Shown here piece by piece: positions 1 through 7,882 of a DNA stretch of 64,000 nucleotides; within the stretch, counting starts at the first letter, position 1; each line of letters starts with the position of its first letter. Origin of the DNA: Thermococcus stetteri (GTDB taxonomy: Archaea > Methanobacteriota_B > Thermococci > Thermococcales > Thermococcaceae); the NCBI RefSeq assembly GCF_017873335.1, contig NZ_JAGGKB010000001.1, positions 372,001 through 436,000 on the forward strand, read 5' to 3'. Position numbers and translations under genes: made by a program. The notes beneath the pieces are model-generated. The model did no database searches. It was not told the origin of the DNA and saw nothing but the letters and a program-made list of their open reading frames with translations.

Positions 1-40
1 AGGTTTTTAAACGTGCCGCGAGCTACTCCGGGTGGGCACG

Positions 41-598
41 ATGATAATCATCGTCACGGGAATGCCAGGTTCCGGGAAGAGCAAGATCGTGAAGGAGTTT
101 GAAAAGAGGGGTTTTCCGAGCGTTTCTCTGGGAGATATCGTCAGGGAGGAAACGGTGAAGCGCGGCCTTGAACTTACCAAGGAGAACGTCGCGAAGGTCA
201 GCATACGACTGAGGCAGGAACTCGGACAGAACGCGGTTGCAAAGCTCGCAGTTGAGAAGATAAAAGCTCTTTTGAAGGGTTCAAAAGTCGTTGTGATAGA
301 CGGCGTCCGCTCCCTCGATGAGGTGGGAACCTTTAGGGGGGCCTTTCCAGAGGAGAGGATAGTTATCATAGCGGTCCACACGCCACCAAAACAGCGCTTC
401 GAGCGGCTGAAGGCGAGGGGAAGGCACGATGACCCCCAAAGCTGGGAAGACTTCGAAGAGAGGGACTGGAAGGAGCTCCGCTTCGGTATCGGCGGTGTCA
501 TAGCGATGGCCGACTACATGATAGTGAACGATGGTTCGAAGGAAGACTACGAGAGCGCCGTTAAGAGGCTCGTTGACGGCATCCTTTCCCAGCTTTGA
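41..598 (+). CDS. UPF0200 family P-loop nucleotide kinase-like protein
   Basis: A 185-residue protein with a Walker A motif GMPGSGKS at residues 7-14, a central VVVIDGVRS strand and an RGRHDDP segment near residue 127. It resembles dephospho-CoA kinase and adenylate kinase and matches the archaeal UPF0200 family; the substrate is not known to me. A GTG at 32 would add three residues, but the ATG at 41 has the GGTGG ribosome site at 31-35 at good spacing. The UPF0201 gene follows 43 bases later on the same strand; the two families are often neighbours in Thermococcales. Cytosolic, no membrane segments. Confidence 0.85.
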   Translation: MIIIVTGMPGSGKSKIVKEFEKRGFPSVSLGDIVREETVKRGLELTKENVAKVSIRLRQELGQNAVAKLAVEKIKALLKGSKVVVIDGVRSLDEVGTFRGAFPEERIVIIAVHTPPKQRFERLKARGRHDDPQSWEDFEERDWKELRFGIGGVIAMADYMIVNDGSKEDYESAVKRLVDGILSQL

Positions 599-641
599 GA
601 AGCTTTTTAACACATTCTTCTAAACCGACGTGGGTGAGAAC

Positions 642-1058
642 ATGAGCGAACTGTTTGATGAGGTCGAGGTCGAGGCCTACGTTTACCCCACTGAGGACAT
701 CGAGAAGGTAAAAAAGGCGATGCTCAACCTTATTCCTGATTTGGAGTTCGAGGCATTCGATAGGGGAGACTACATAATCCTGACAGGGAAAACCAAGAGC
801 AGAAAAGCCCTGAGCAGGCTTTATGAGCTCTTCAGGGGTCAGGCGATACTCGACACGGCCAGGAGCTTCCTTGAGGAGGGCTACTTCGGCGAGGAGATTA
901 TCATCAAGGTGAACAAGCAGGCTGCCTATGCAGGCGTCGTTAACTTCAACGAGGAGAGCCCTCTCGGCCCGATAACGATAATCATAAGGACGAAAGACCC
1001 GCAGAGGCTCATGAAGTGGCTGGCTCCGAGGACGAAGGACGGCGTGCCGATAGAGTGA
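642..1058 (+). CDS. UPF0201 family protein, likely RNA-binding fold
   Basis: A 138-residue protein matching the archaeal UPF0201 family. It begins with acidic segments ([11 protein letters not shown]) and contains [25 protein letters not shown], a pattern I recall for this family, which is described as resembling ribosomal protein L5/RNA-binding folds. The function is not established. The ATG at 642 is preferred over the GTG at 630 because GGTGA at 633-637 sits just upstream of it. A TATA-like AGCTTTTTAAC lies at about 601-611, so it may have its own promoter although the UPF0200 gene ends only 43 bases before. Confidence 0.82.
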   Translation: MSELFDEVEVEAYVYPTEDIEKVKKAMLNLIPDLEFEAFDRGDYIILTGKTKSRKALSRLYELFRGQAILDTARSFLEEGYFGEEIIIKVNKQAAYAGVVNFNEESPLGPITIIIRTKDPQRLMKWLAPRTKDGVPIE

Positions 1059-1072
1059 AAAAAAAGGAGGGA

Positions 1073-2344
1073 TCACTTCCTCTTCTTCCCCCAGCTTATC
1101 TTCGCCGTCAGAACCTTTTCGCTTGAGAACACCTTCGCCGTCATGTAGAGCGTTACGAGGGCCACTGCCGCTAGGTAGGCGATGCTGAAGAGAGTTGGAA
1201 CGTATTCACCGGTTATGGCGTACCTGTAGGCTGCTATCGGGTGAGTGAACGGGATCGCCAGCAGGCCGTAGCGCGCAAAGGCCGGGAGCTGGGATAGGTC
1301 AACGAACATCAGGAGGAAGGCCGGGAAGGCCAGCGGAAGGATTACGGAGCTTACAACGGTATTGGCGCTCTGAACGTCTTCAGCGTATACAGCAAGGAGC
1401 ATCGCCAGCGCCAGGGCGAAGACTATCGTCAGGAAGACCACTACCGAGAACAGGGCCATTCCCTCTGGCGTTATGCTGAGTCCCAGGTCTTTGAGGCTTA
1501 TTCCTGCCTCCGTCTGGAAGGTGCCGAGGTAGCTCCTCAAACCGACCATGTAAGCTAAAGCCGCGATGAGGCCCATAACGGCGGTTCCAGTTATTTTCGA
1601 CGCCACTATCGTCGTCCTCTTCACCGGAAGGGTCAGCAAGGTTTCTAACGTCTTGTTCTCCTTCTCAGCCGCCACTGCTCCAGCGGACATCTGGGCGGTT
1701 ATGGTCACCATAAGGAACACTATCAACGGCAGGCTCGTGGATTGAGAGGCGAGGACCGATGAGACTATCGAGGGCGAAACGTCGACTACCCTGCCGCGGA
1801 TGACTGACCTGCTGACGGCGTTGATCGGGTGCAACACGGCATCAGGGTTCTCAAAGCCCGCGCTCTTTATTTTTATTTTAGCTAGCTCCTCCGAGAGCAC
1901 GTCGAGTACCACCTTTATCCTTGCCTCACTTACGCTCTCCTTGAGTCCGGTTCCAACGGTGTTGAATATGCCATATATCTCCACCTCCGCCCTCTGGTTG
2001 GTTTCTATCGCCGTGCTGAAGTTGTGTGGAATAACGACAAGGACGTTTTGTCTCATGGCAGAGGCTTTTTCAAGGGCCTGTTCGGGCGAAGACGCGCTTA
2101 TGACGGTAACCGTCACGTTTGGAGTAACGTTGAGGGCCTTTATCAAAAGCTCGCCGTATTTCCCTTCGTCGAAGTTGACTATGGCAACGTGAGTCTCCTC
2201 CTGTGCCTGCTTTAGTCCAACCTGTATCATCTTCCCGAGGGCAGGGTAAAGGACGAGCGGGACTATGATGAGGCCAAAAAGCAGCTTTTTGTCCTTTATG
2301 AGGTTCATTATCTCCTTCCTAGCTAGCACCCAGAAGTCGCTCAT
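1073..2344 (-). CDS. ABC-2 type exporter permease (NatB-like)
   Basis: A 423-residue membrane subunit of an ABC exporter. One N-terminal membrane helix (about residues 20-42) is followed by a large extracytoplasmic domain (about 45-200) and then about five membrane helices in the C-terminal half. The segment AAEKENKTLETLLTLPVKR is the typical ABC-2/NatB motif. It starts in an ATGA overlap with the ATPase gene at 2341-2344, so the two are translationally coupled. The NatAB family exports Na+ or drugs, but the substrate cannot be read from sequence. It is the last gene of a five-gene unit that begins with DUF2178 and an XRE regulator. Confidence 0.88.
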   Translation of the reverse strand: MSDFWVLARKEIMNLIKDKKLLFGLIIVPLVLYPALGKMIQVGLKQAQEETHVAIVNFDEGKYGELLIKALNVTPNVTVTVISASSPEQALEKASAMRQNVLVVIPHNFSTAIETNQRAEVEIYGIFNTVGTGLKESVSEARIKVVLDVLSEELAKIKIKSAGFENPDAVLHPINAVSRSVIRGRVVDVSPSIVSSVLASQSTSLPLIVFLMVTITAQMSAGAVAAEKENKTLETLLTLPVKRTTIVASKITGTAVMGLIAALAYMVGLRSYLGTFQTEAGISLKDLGLSITPEGMALFSVVVFLTIVFALALAMLLAVYAEDVQSANTVVSSVILPLAFPAFLLMFVDLSQLPAFARYGLLAIPFTHPIAAYRYAITGEYVPTLFSIAYLAAVALVTLYMTAKVFSSEKVLTAKISWGKKRK

Positions 2345-3099
2345 GAACCTTCACCCCCAACTGGCTCTGGAATCTCAACGCCAACTGCCCTCATGAAGAC
2401 CTCCTCGAGGTTCTCGGCGTCGTACTTCTCCTTCAGCTCAACCGGTGTTCCGGACTCAACGATCCTCCCCTCGTTTATCAGCGCCACCCTGTCGCAGAGG
2501 AACTCCACCTCGAGCATGTTGTGGCTCGAAACTAGAAAGGTAACGCCTTCCTCCCTCGCGAAGCGTTTTATCGTCTTCCTTATCGTGTATGCGTTAATTA
2601 TGTCCAGACCGCTCGCCGGCTCGTCGAGGATAGCTAATTTCGGCATCACCATGAGCGCCCTCGCGAGGAGGAGCTTTCTCGTCATACCCTTGGAATACGT
2701 CGAGACCTTGTCCCTGAGCCTGTCTCCGAGACCTGCTATCTGGACTCCAAGCTCGACCATCTCCTCTGCCTTTTTCTCGTCCTTCGCGTAGAGCCTCGCC
2801 ATGAAGCGGAGGTACTCAAACCCAGTGAGGTTCTTGTAGGCTCCCGCCTCCTCAGGCAGGTAGCTGATTATTCTCCTCACTTCCTCTGCCTCCTCAACGA
2901 CGTCGTGGCCGAAGACCTCTGCTTTTCCGCCGGTTGGCCTGAGCAGTGTCGCGAGTATCTTGAGCGTGGTGCTCTTTCCGGCACCGTTCGGGCCGATGAG
3001 GCCGAAGATCTCCCCTTCCTTGATCTCGAAGCTTATCCCCTTCAGGGCCTTGACCTTTCCGTAGTCCTTCTCAAGGCCCTCAACGAGAACTGCTTTCAT
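2341..3099 (-). CDS. ABC transporter ATP-binding protein (NatA-like)
   Basis: A 252-residue nucleotide-binding subunit: Walker A GPNGAGKS at residues 36-43, a degenerate signature (YSKGMTRKLLLARAL in place of LSGGQ) and Walker B LAILDEPASGLD. The start is ATG at 3099; a GTG at 3102 would add one residue, but the ATG follows a GGGGGG-rich ribosome site and overlaps the TGA of the upstream small membrane protein gene. It energises the ABC-2 permease encoded next. The divergent LSGGQ (YSKGM) is common in this exporter class. Substrate unknown. Confidence 0.9.
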   Translation of the reverse strand: MKAVLVEGLEKDYGKVKALKGISFEIKEGEIFGLIGPNGAGKSTTLKILATLLRPTGGKAEVFGHDVVEEAEEVRRIISYLPEEAGAYKNLTGFEYLRFMARLYAKDEKKAEEMVELGVQIAGLGDRLRDKVSTYSKGMTRKLLLARALMVMPKLAILDEPASGLDIINAYTIRKTIKRFAREEGVTFLVSSHNMLEVEFLCDRVALINEGRIVESGTPVELKEKYDAENLEEVFMRAVGVEIPEPVGGEGS

Positions 3100-3455
3100 C
3101 ACGATCCCCCCAGTTTGTACAGGAGCAGGCCGATGGTGGCAAGTACGGCCCCAAAAAGAGCCGCTTCATTTAGGCCGGCATAGCTGCCAATAAAAGCGAT
3201 ACCTACACCGCTCGCCACTCCCAGCCACCTGCTCCGCTCATGGGTGTTCCTGAAGGTATGACCAAGAGAGATCAGGAGAGACCCCACTACTACAAGCCCA
3301 ACATAGAGGGTAAGAAAGAACGGGTTAATAGTTGTGCAGACTCCACCGCTTGGGAGCACTGTGCCGGCGGCCCGATCAATCGGAGGCTTCAAAAATGAAA
3401 GGGCCAAACCGAGGGCGTATAGCACTCCTCCAGCCAGTTTCTCATTTATCTCCAT
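3099..3455 (-). CDS. Small four-helix membrane protein of ABC exporter operon
   Basis: A 118-residue hydrophobic protein with about four predicted membrane helices, for example around residues 7-22 and 44-64. No family is recognised. The start chosen is ATG 3455: the ribosome site GAGGAGGA at 3461-3468 abuts the alternative ATG at 3461 too closely and is correctly spaced from 3455. It overlaps the end of the XRE regulator gene by 14 bases and the ATPase start by one, so it belongs to the same transcript. It may be an accessory or immunity-type membrane subunit of the exporter; that is inference from context only. Confidence 0.7.
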   Translation of the reverse strand: MEINEKLAGGVLYALGLALSFLKPPIDRAAGTVLPSGGVCTTINPFFLTLYVGLVVVGSLLISLGHTFRNTHERSRWLGVASGVGIAFIGSYAGLNEAALFGAVLATIGLLLYKLGGS

Positions 3456-3654
3456 TTTCATCCTCCTCGTAAATGAATACGTCTTCAATCTTAAGCCCAA
3501 AAAACCTTGCTATCCGGAAAGCAAGCCTGAGGGAGGGGTCGTACTTGCCCTTCTCTATCGCTATTATCGTCTGCCTCGTAACGCCGAGGACCCTTGCGAG
3601 CTCCTCCTGAGTTAGGCCCCTCTCTTCCCTCAGCTCGCGGAGGCGGTTCTTCAC
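3442..3654 (-). CDS. XRE family HTH transcriptional regulator
   Basis: A 70-residue protein that is almost entirely one helix-turn-helix of the Cro/cI type: [23 protein letters not shown] at about residues 14-36, then the typical [17 protein letters not shown]. These short regulators are usually paired with a small membrane protein and an ABC exporter in archaea and bacteria, as here. The GTG start at 3654 directly follows the TGA of the DUF2178 gene (ATG TGA GTG), indicating coupled translation. A likely target is the doubled palindrome at 4151-4182 in front of the operon, giving autoregulation (inference). Confidence 0.9.
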   Translation of the reverse strand: MKNRLRELREERGLTQEELARVLGVTRQTIIAIEKGKYDPSLRLAFRIARFFGLKIEDVFIYEEDENGDK

Positions 3655-4134
3655 TCACATCACCCTCGAGTAGTATTGGAGCAGTGTCCAGTGGAGCACA
3701 AAGACGAATACAAGGAGGCCGGAAACTACCTTGAATGCCATGCTAAGCTCGGGGTTTGCCCCCTTCTCCACGGAGAGGTAAACCATCAGAACAGCCAGGA
3801 GGAGCATTGTAACCTGGAGCGCTCTTCTCGAAGCGGCTTCCTCTATTCTCAGCGTCCTTTCATCTCTCAGGACGTAACCGCTTTTTTCCAGTCTCTTGTA
3901 GTAGATGTTGAGGATAAGAGCACCCACTATGAAGACAGAAAAGGCCGCCGCGAGGTTCCTTTCGCTCACTGCCCAGCCAAGGAAGTAGCCCATGGTGAGG
4001 ACTACGAGGAGAGCTGGAATGGAGGCCTTTTTGTGTTCACTACCTCTTGATCGCTTTGGGAGGCTCAGGAGGATAACGGCAGAGCCCAAGACAATCCCAA
4101 CCCAGATCAAGATGCTCTTAAGAGCCTCGTTCAT
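3655..4134 (-). CDS. DUF2178-like integral membrane protein
   Basis: A 159-residue protein with about four membrane helices in two pairs and a cytoplasmic stretch DERTLRIEEAASRRALQ between the pairs, which is the pattern I associate with DUF2178 proteins encoded beside small XRE regulators. The function is unknown; a sensing or regulator-sequestering role is possible. ATG 4134 is chosen over GTG 4143 because GGTGG lies 5-6 bases upstream of the ATG. It is the first gene of the operon; the promoter with two tandem palindromes lies at 4151-4196. Confidence 0.75.
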   Translation of the reverse strand: MNEALKSILIWVGIVLGSAVILLSLPKRSRGSEHKKASIPALLVVLTMGYFLGWAVSERNLAAAFSVFIVGALILNIYYKRLEKSGYVLRDERTLRIEEAASRRALQVTMLLLAVLMVYLSVEKGANPELSMAFKVVSGLLVFVFVLHWTLLQYYSRVM

Positions 4135-4150
4135 GGCTTCCACCGCCGAT

Positions 4151-4196
4151 GTAAAGTTTCCTTTACGTAAAGCTTCCTTTACATCCTTATAAACAT
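4151..4196 (-). promoter_or_regulatory. TATA box with tandem palindromic operators of the XRE/ABC operon
   Basis: Read on the minus strand, a TATA box TTTATAAGG lies at about 4185-4193. Directly downstream are two adjacent palindromes of identical design, GTAAAG-N4-CTTTAC, at 4151-4166 and 4167-4182 with no base between them. A start site 25 bases after the TATA box would fall near 4163, inside the operators, so a bound repressor would block polymerase. The XRE protein encoded in the operon is the natural candidate. Confidence 0.75.
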
Positions 4197-4203
4197 TTCC
4201 CCA

Positions 4204-4214
4204 AAATTTTTAAA
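4204..4214 (+). promoter_or_regulatory. TATA-like box of tRNA-Leu
   Basis: An AT-rich element AAATTTTTAAA lies about 30 bases before the mature 5' end of the tRNA-Leu gene at 4240, the usual distance for an archaeal tRNA promoter. Confidence 0.5.
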
Positions 4215-4239
4215 TCCCGCCGGAGAAGGGTAGGAATGA

Positions 4240-4327
4240 GCGGGGGTTGCCGAGCCTGGTCAAAGGCGGTGGACTCAAGATCCACTCCCGTAGGGGTTCC
4301 GGGGTTCAAATCCCCGCCCCCGCACCA
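4240..4327 (+). tRNA. tRNA-Leu (anticodon CAA)
   Basis: An 88-base tRNA including an encoded CCA end. The acceptor stem pairs GCGGGGG with CCCCCGC. The anticodon stem GTGGA/TCCAC closes the loop CTCAAGA, giving anticodon CAA. A long variable arm (CTCCCGTAGGGGTTC region) is typical of class II tRNA-Leu, and the T arm CGGGGTTCAAATCCCCG is standard. No intron is present. A T-rich run (CTCTTTTTTCT, 4333-4343) just downstream is a likely terminator. Confidence 0.97.
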
Positions 4328-4384
4328 GAAGACTCTTTTTTCTAACATCCATACCCATTCAAAGGAAAACTCGTACCGGGAAAA

Positions 4385-4420
4385 GTTTTTATGAAGGCTA
4401 GCACTATCTCTAAATTAGAG
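4385..4420 (+). promoter_or_regulatory. Promoter and 13-bp palindromic operator of the BlaI-M48 pair
   Basis: A TATA-like GTTTTTATG at 4385-4393 is followed by a perfect palindrome CTCTAA-A-TTAGAG at 4408-4420, which overlaps the expected transcription start and abuts the ribosome site GAGGAGG before ATG 4431. A BlaI-type repressor binds palindromes at its own promoter, so autoregulation is likely. Confidence 0.55.
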
Positions 4421-4430
4421 GAGGAGCACC

Positions 4431-4796
4431 ATGGAACCTCACGAATTCAAGCTCACCGAGGAGGGTATAAAGGCTGTTCTTCCGCCTATGGAAGCCGAGA
4501 TAATGGAGCTCATGTGGCGCTTTAGGGTCGCGACCGCCGGACAAATCTACGAGGAGCTGAAGAAGAAATACCCCGAGATAAGGAGGTCAACGGTCAGCAT
4601 CTTGATGAACAGGCTCTGCGAGAAGGGACTTCTAAAGAGGACGGTGGAGCGCGGAAGAGGCGGAATGAGGTACGTGTACTCGATAACAACAACTAGGGAG
4701 GAGTTTGAACAGAAGGTCGTCAAGAGCATACTGGACGCCCTGATGAACAACTTTAGGGAGGCGACATATGCCTACCTCTCAAAGATGAAAAAGTGA
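4431..4796 (+). CDS. BlaI/MecI family transcriptional repressor
   Basis: A 121-residue winged-helix protein. The N-terminal part (PPMEAEIMELMWRF, then ATAGQIYEELKKK and RRSTVSILMNRLCEKGLLKR) follows the BlaI/MecI (penicillinase repressor) pattern: a DNA-binding winged helix at about residues 17-75, then a C-terminal dimerisation helix pair (EEFEQKVVKSILDALMNNF). In bacteria such repressors are inactivated by proteolysis through a membrane metalloprotease. Here an M48 metalloprotease gene starts six bases downstream, an analogous arrangement. A palindrome at 4408-4420 in its own promoter suggests autoregulation. Confidence 0.88.
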   Translation: MEPHEFKLTEEGIKAVLPPMEAEIMELMWRFRVATAGQIYEELKKKYPEIRRSTVSILMNRLCEKGLLKRTVERGRGGMRYVYSITTTREEFEQKVVKSILDALMNNFREATYAYLSKMKK

Positions 4797-4802
4797 TGAA
4801 GG

Positions 4803-5582
4803 ATGATACCTCTGATAATAGCCCTCGAGATTCTGTTGCTGTACCTATCCTTAGAACCAGTGGGAATCCTAGCCATGGTTCCTCCCGTGCTCATTCTCGT
4901 AGGTATGCACCTAATGGCGAACAGAGGTAGGACAAACAACCAGCTCATCCCGCTAGATGAGAAAGAGATGAAGTGGCTCCACGAGGGGATAGCAGAGATG
5001 TCAAAAAAAGCGGGGACAAAGATTCCAGAAGTGTATATTCAGGACGACTACATACCAAACGCCTACTCCTTCGGCAGGAATATAGTCCTTTCGCTAGGAC
5101 TATTCGAGGTTCTAGACAAGGATGAAATCTTAGCCGTGGCCGCCCACGAGCTTGGCCACATAAAAAACGGAGACACAAAGCTGTTCCCGTTAGTAACGTA
5201 CGGGCGGTATCTAATGCTCATAACTACCCTCCTGCTGGTGGTCGGTGGCAACCTTCTCGTCAAAATAACTGCCCCACTGCTCTATGTCTCCTACGAGGTG
5301 TCAAGGGTAAACTTCATGAAGAGGAGAGAGTTTATGGCCGACGACACTGCACTAAGGCTACTCCCCACGCCCATGAGCCTCAAAAGAGCCCTCGAAGAGC
5401 TGAAGTACTACGAAGACCTGAGAACGGACGTAAAGATCAGCGCCCTGCCAAGCATTGAACCGAGCATAGAGAGGGATCAAGGGTCTAAATGGTCTTCCTT
5501 CGTCGAGACTCATCCCTCCTACGAAGAGAGGATAGTTAGGATCACAATGTACATTACAAACCTCAACAAACGCCTCCAGTGA
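4803..5582 (+). CDS. M48 family membrane zinc metalloprotease (HtpX-like)
   Basis: A 259-residue membrane peptidase. Two membrane helices near the N-terminus (about 4-38) precede the catalytic domain with the zinc motif HELGH at residues 115-119; the probable third ligand is E176 in RREFMADDTA, the typical M48 EXXXD segment. A hydrophobic hairpin (about 136-165) lies between them. M48 enzymes degrade membrane or damaged proteins. The coupling with a BlaI-type repressor (6-base gap) recalls BlaR1/BlaI, but BlaR1 is M56 with a sensor domain and this protein has none, so signal sensing is unproven. Confidence 0.85.
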   Translation: MIPLIIALEILLLYLSLEPVGILAMVPPVLILVGMHLMANRGRTNNQLIPLDEKEMKWLHEGIAEMSKKAGTKIPEVYIQDDYIPNAYSFGRNIVLSLGLFEVLDKDEILAVAAHELGHIKNGDTKLFPLVTYGRYLMLITTLLLVVGGNLLVKITAPLLYVSYEVSRVNFMKRREFMADDTALRLLPTPMSLKRALEELKYYEDLRTDVKISALPSIEPSIERDQGSKWSSFVETHPSYEERIVRITMYITNLNKRLQ

Positions 5583-5588
5583 TGGGAT

Positions 5589-6125
5589 ATGTTAAGGATA
5601 GAGATAAAGCTTGATCCTGAGAAGGCCGAGAGGATAAAGAAGATCAGACCGACCAAAGACGAGTACTTCATGCTGATAGCCAAGCTCGTATCCCTCCGAG
5701 CGACATGCCCGAGGCTCAGGGTCGGAGCGGTTGCAGTGAAGGACGGCTACATTCTCGCGACCGGATACAACGGCGCGCCGAGAGGAATGGATCACTGCAT
5801 TGACGTCGGCTGTCTGATGGTGGACGGGCACTGCCATAGAGCGGTACATGCCGAACAGAACGTCATTGCTATGGCGGCAAGGAAAGGGATAAGCCTCGAG
5901 GGGGCAACGCTTTACGTTACCCACTTCCCATGCGATACCTGCTTCAAGCTCCTCATAAACGCCGGCATCAAGGAGATAGTCTACGAGGAGATGTATCCCA
6001 ACGAGGCAACCGAGATACTCCTGAGGGAAGCCCAGGAGAAGGGGATTGTGAAGATCAGACAGTTCAAGCTCAAAAAGGAAAGGGTAAGGCTGTTCCTGGA
6101 GGAGCTATTCGGAGAGGATTTCTAG
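5589..6125 (+). CDS. dCMP deaminase (ComEB-like zinc cytidine deaminase)
   Basis: A 178-residue zinc-dependent deaminase with HAE at residues 87-89 (zinc ligand His and catalytic Glu) and PCDTC with Cys115 and Cys118. The CIDVGC/HCHRAVHAEQN context is typical of deoxycytidylate deaminases (ComEB/Dcd family), which convert dCMP to dUMP for dTTP synthesis. Length fits. It starts six bases after the M48 gene but appears functionally unrelated. It converges with the DUF2304 gene, whose stop codon abuts its own at 6125/6126. Confidence 0.92.
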   Translation: MLRIEIKLDPEKAERIKKIRPTKDEYFMLIAKLVSLRATCPRLRVGAVAVKDGYILATGYNGAPRGMDHCIDVGCLMVDGHCHRAVHAEQNVIAMAARKGISLEGATLYVTHFPCDTCFKLLINAGIKEIVYEEMYPNEATEILLREAQEKGIVKIRQFKLKKERVRLFLEELFGEDF

Positions 6126-6500
6126 TTAGGATTTCCCTTCTTTCCCCTCTAGTTTCTTCAGCCTCTCGTTGATCTCCTCGAGTTCTATTGCAACCTTTCT
6201 CGTCAGCTCTGTTATCTCCCTTTCCGTTTTATCAATTTTCAGGTAGAGGTCAAAGACGACAAAGAACATGAGGCCTATAGATACCACGAAAAGGGCATCA
6301 AGCCCTCTGCCAAGGCCCAAAAGACCTTTTATCGTCTGTGATACCTGGATGGGGAATATCGCCACTACTACAAACACCAGTATGAGTATTGCCCACGATA
6401 CAACGCTCTGCCGGTCAAGTCTCCCGTTAGAGTAGTCGCGGTATATCCTCAGCAGGAGGTATGCGAGCACCAGCAGTGCTATAACCTGAGCCGCGTACAT
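6126..6500 (-). CDS. DUF2304 membrane protein, partner of the glycosyltransferase
   Basis: A 124-residue protein with three membrane helices (about residues 3-22, 34-53, 70-90) and a C-terminal coiled coil (KTEREITELTRKVAIELEEINERLKKLEGK). This is the DUF2304 layout, a small protein regularly encoded next to dolichyl-phosphate sugar GT2 transferases in archaea, as here. ATG 6500 is preferred over GTG 6503 because of the GAGGTGAGGGG ribosome site. It lies six bases after the HAD-GT2 gene on the same strand. A role as membrane partner or flippase helper is inference. Confidence 0.82.
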   Translation of the reverse strand: MYAAQVIALLVLAYLLLRIYRDYSNGRLDRQSVVSWAILILVFVVVAIFPIQVSQTIKGLLGLGRGLDALFVVSIGLMFFVVFDLYLKIDKTEREITELTRKVAIELEEINERLKKLEGKEGKS

Positions 6501-6506
6501 CACCCC

Positions 6507-7829
6507 TCACCTCAGTTTGTCGAACAGCAGGTTGAGGGCTATCTTAACACCCTCAAGGACGTTCGTCCCCTTTCTCATCGAGTACTCAGTGTAGACGGCC
6601 TTTATCGGGACCTCAGCGATCCTGCAACCGTTTTTAACGGCCTCGATTATGATCTCGCTCGAAACAGCGTACCTGTCGCAGGTGATTTTGATCTTTGCGG
6701 CACACTCACCGCTGAAGCACCTGAGTCCGCTCTGGCTGTCGCTGACGTACTTATGCGCAAACAGCGCCGTTATGAAATCGAGGACGAAGTTCCCAAACTT
6801 TTTGACGAAGGGCATCTGACTGGTGTCGCCCTTGAGGCGGGAGCCGACTGCAAAGTCCGCTTTCCCCTCTGCAACGGGCTTCATGACCTTCAACGCGTCA
6901 CTTATCAGGTGCTGGCCGTCGGCATCGAAAGTGATGACCATCCTGGCACCCTTCCTAACCGCGTAAGCGAGCCCCGTACCGAGCGCACCTCCAAGACCCC
7001 TGTTCACTAGGTGGGTGAGGACGTGGACACCGAAGGATCTCGCTATCTCCTCGGTTCTGTCCCTTGAGCCATCGTTGACAACGACTATTTCTTCGCGCCT
7101 GAAATACCTCAAGAGATCAGTGAGGACCGAGCCGATTGTTTTTTCTTCATTGTAAGCTGGAACAACAACGTAGCTAGACAGCAACCGCTCCATCATAGGG
7201 ATAAAGTGCTCCATGGTGGGGATTTCAAAATTAGGAGTGGCCTCAACTGAAAAGCTCATCCTCCCGGCTTCGTGGGATGTCACCAAGAGGCTGAGCGCAC
7301 CGGCGTTCTTTGCAGCGATGACGTCGTAGCCATGATCGCCAACTACAAGAGTCTTCTCGGGAGGAACTCCGAGGACATCCAGAACCCTGGTTATCTGCCC
7401 CCCACTGGGCTTCAGCTGGTCTGGGTGGACATCTTCTCTCGCGACAATAACGTCAAAGTAACCGGCAATGCCCGTTTTCTGAAGGGCAAAGAGTGCGGCA
7501 TCCCTTGAACTCCTGGTCACAACTGCCATCCTGATTCCTCTCTCCCTCAGGAATTCGAGAGACTCCAGAACACCTTTGAAGAGGAAGGCATCTTTCATCC
7601 TGTCTCTCTCAAGCTCGACCTGTATGGAATGGAGTTCATCAAAGGGGATACCAGTTTTCTCGGAGATTTTGATCAAAGTCTCGTACATCGGCGTTAGGTC
7701 TCCGATAAGACCCTCCCTTATGCCAAGCTCTAAGAGCCTGTTTCTAAGCTCATCCTTGATCTCAGAGAAGGCCTTTGGAGCGCCAACCAGCGTGCCGTCG
7801 AGGTCAAAGACAACCAGTCTGATGTCCAT
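6507..7829 (-). CDS. HAD phosphatase - GT2 glycosyltransferase fusion protein
   Basis: A 440-residue two-domain protein. Residues 1-205 are a HAD-superfamily phosphatase with VFDLDGTLVG at 7-16, VVTRSSRDAAL and the ADHGYD-like VVGDHGYDVIAAKNAGA motif (phosphoglycolate phosphatase type). Residues about 218-440 are a family 2 glycosyltransferase of the dolichyl-phosphate mannose synthase type: VVVPAYNEEKTIGSVL, VVNDGSRDRT, FDADGQH and DSQSGLRCF. No membrane helices follow; the neighbouring DUF2304 protein may supply the anchor. The fusion suggests sugar-phosphate or dolichyl-phosphate turnover coupled to transfer, but substrates are unknown. Confidence 0.9.
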   Translation of the reverse strand: MDIRLVVFDLDGTLVGAPKAFSEIKDELRNRLLELGIREGLIGDLTPMYETLIKISEKTGIPFDELHSIQVELERDRMKDAFLFKGVLESLEFLRERGIRMAVVTRSSRDAALFALQKTGIAGYFDVIVAREDVHPDQLKPSGGQITRVLDVLGVPPEKTLVVGDHGYDVIAAKNAGALSLLVTSHEAGRMSFSVEATPNFEIPTMEHFIPMMERLLSSYVVVPAYNEEKTIGSVLTDLLRYFRREEIVVVNDGSRDRTEEIARSFGVHVLTHLVNRGLGGALGTGLAYAVRKGARMVITFDADGQHLISDALKVMKPVAEGKADFAVGSRLKGDTSQMPFVKKFGNFVLDFITALFAHKYVSDSQSGLRCFSGECAAKIKITCDRYAVSSEIIIEAVKNGCRIAEVPIKAVYTEYSMRKGTNVLEGVKIALNLLFDKLR

Positions 7830-7882
7830 ACTACCACCGAAGGGTTTATTTTTGACGGTTCCAACGAAATGCGGTGTCAGTA

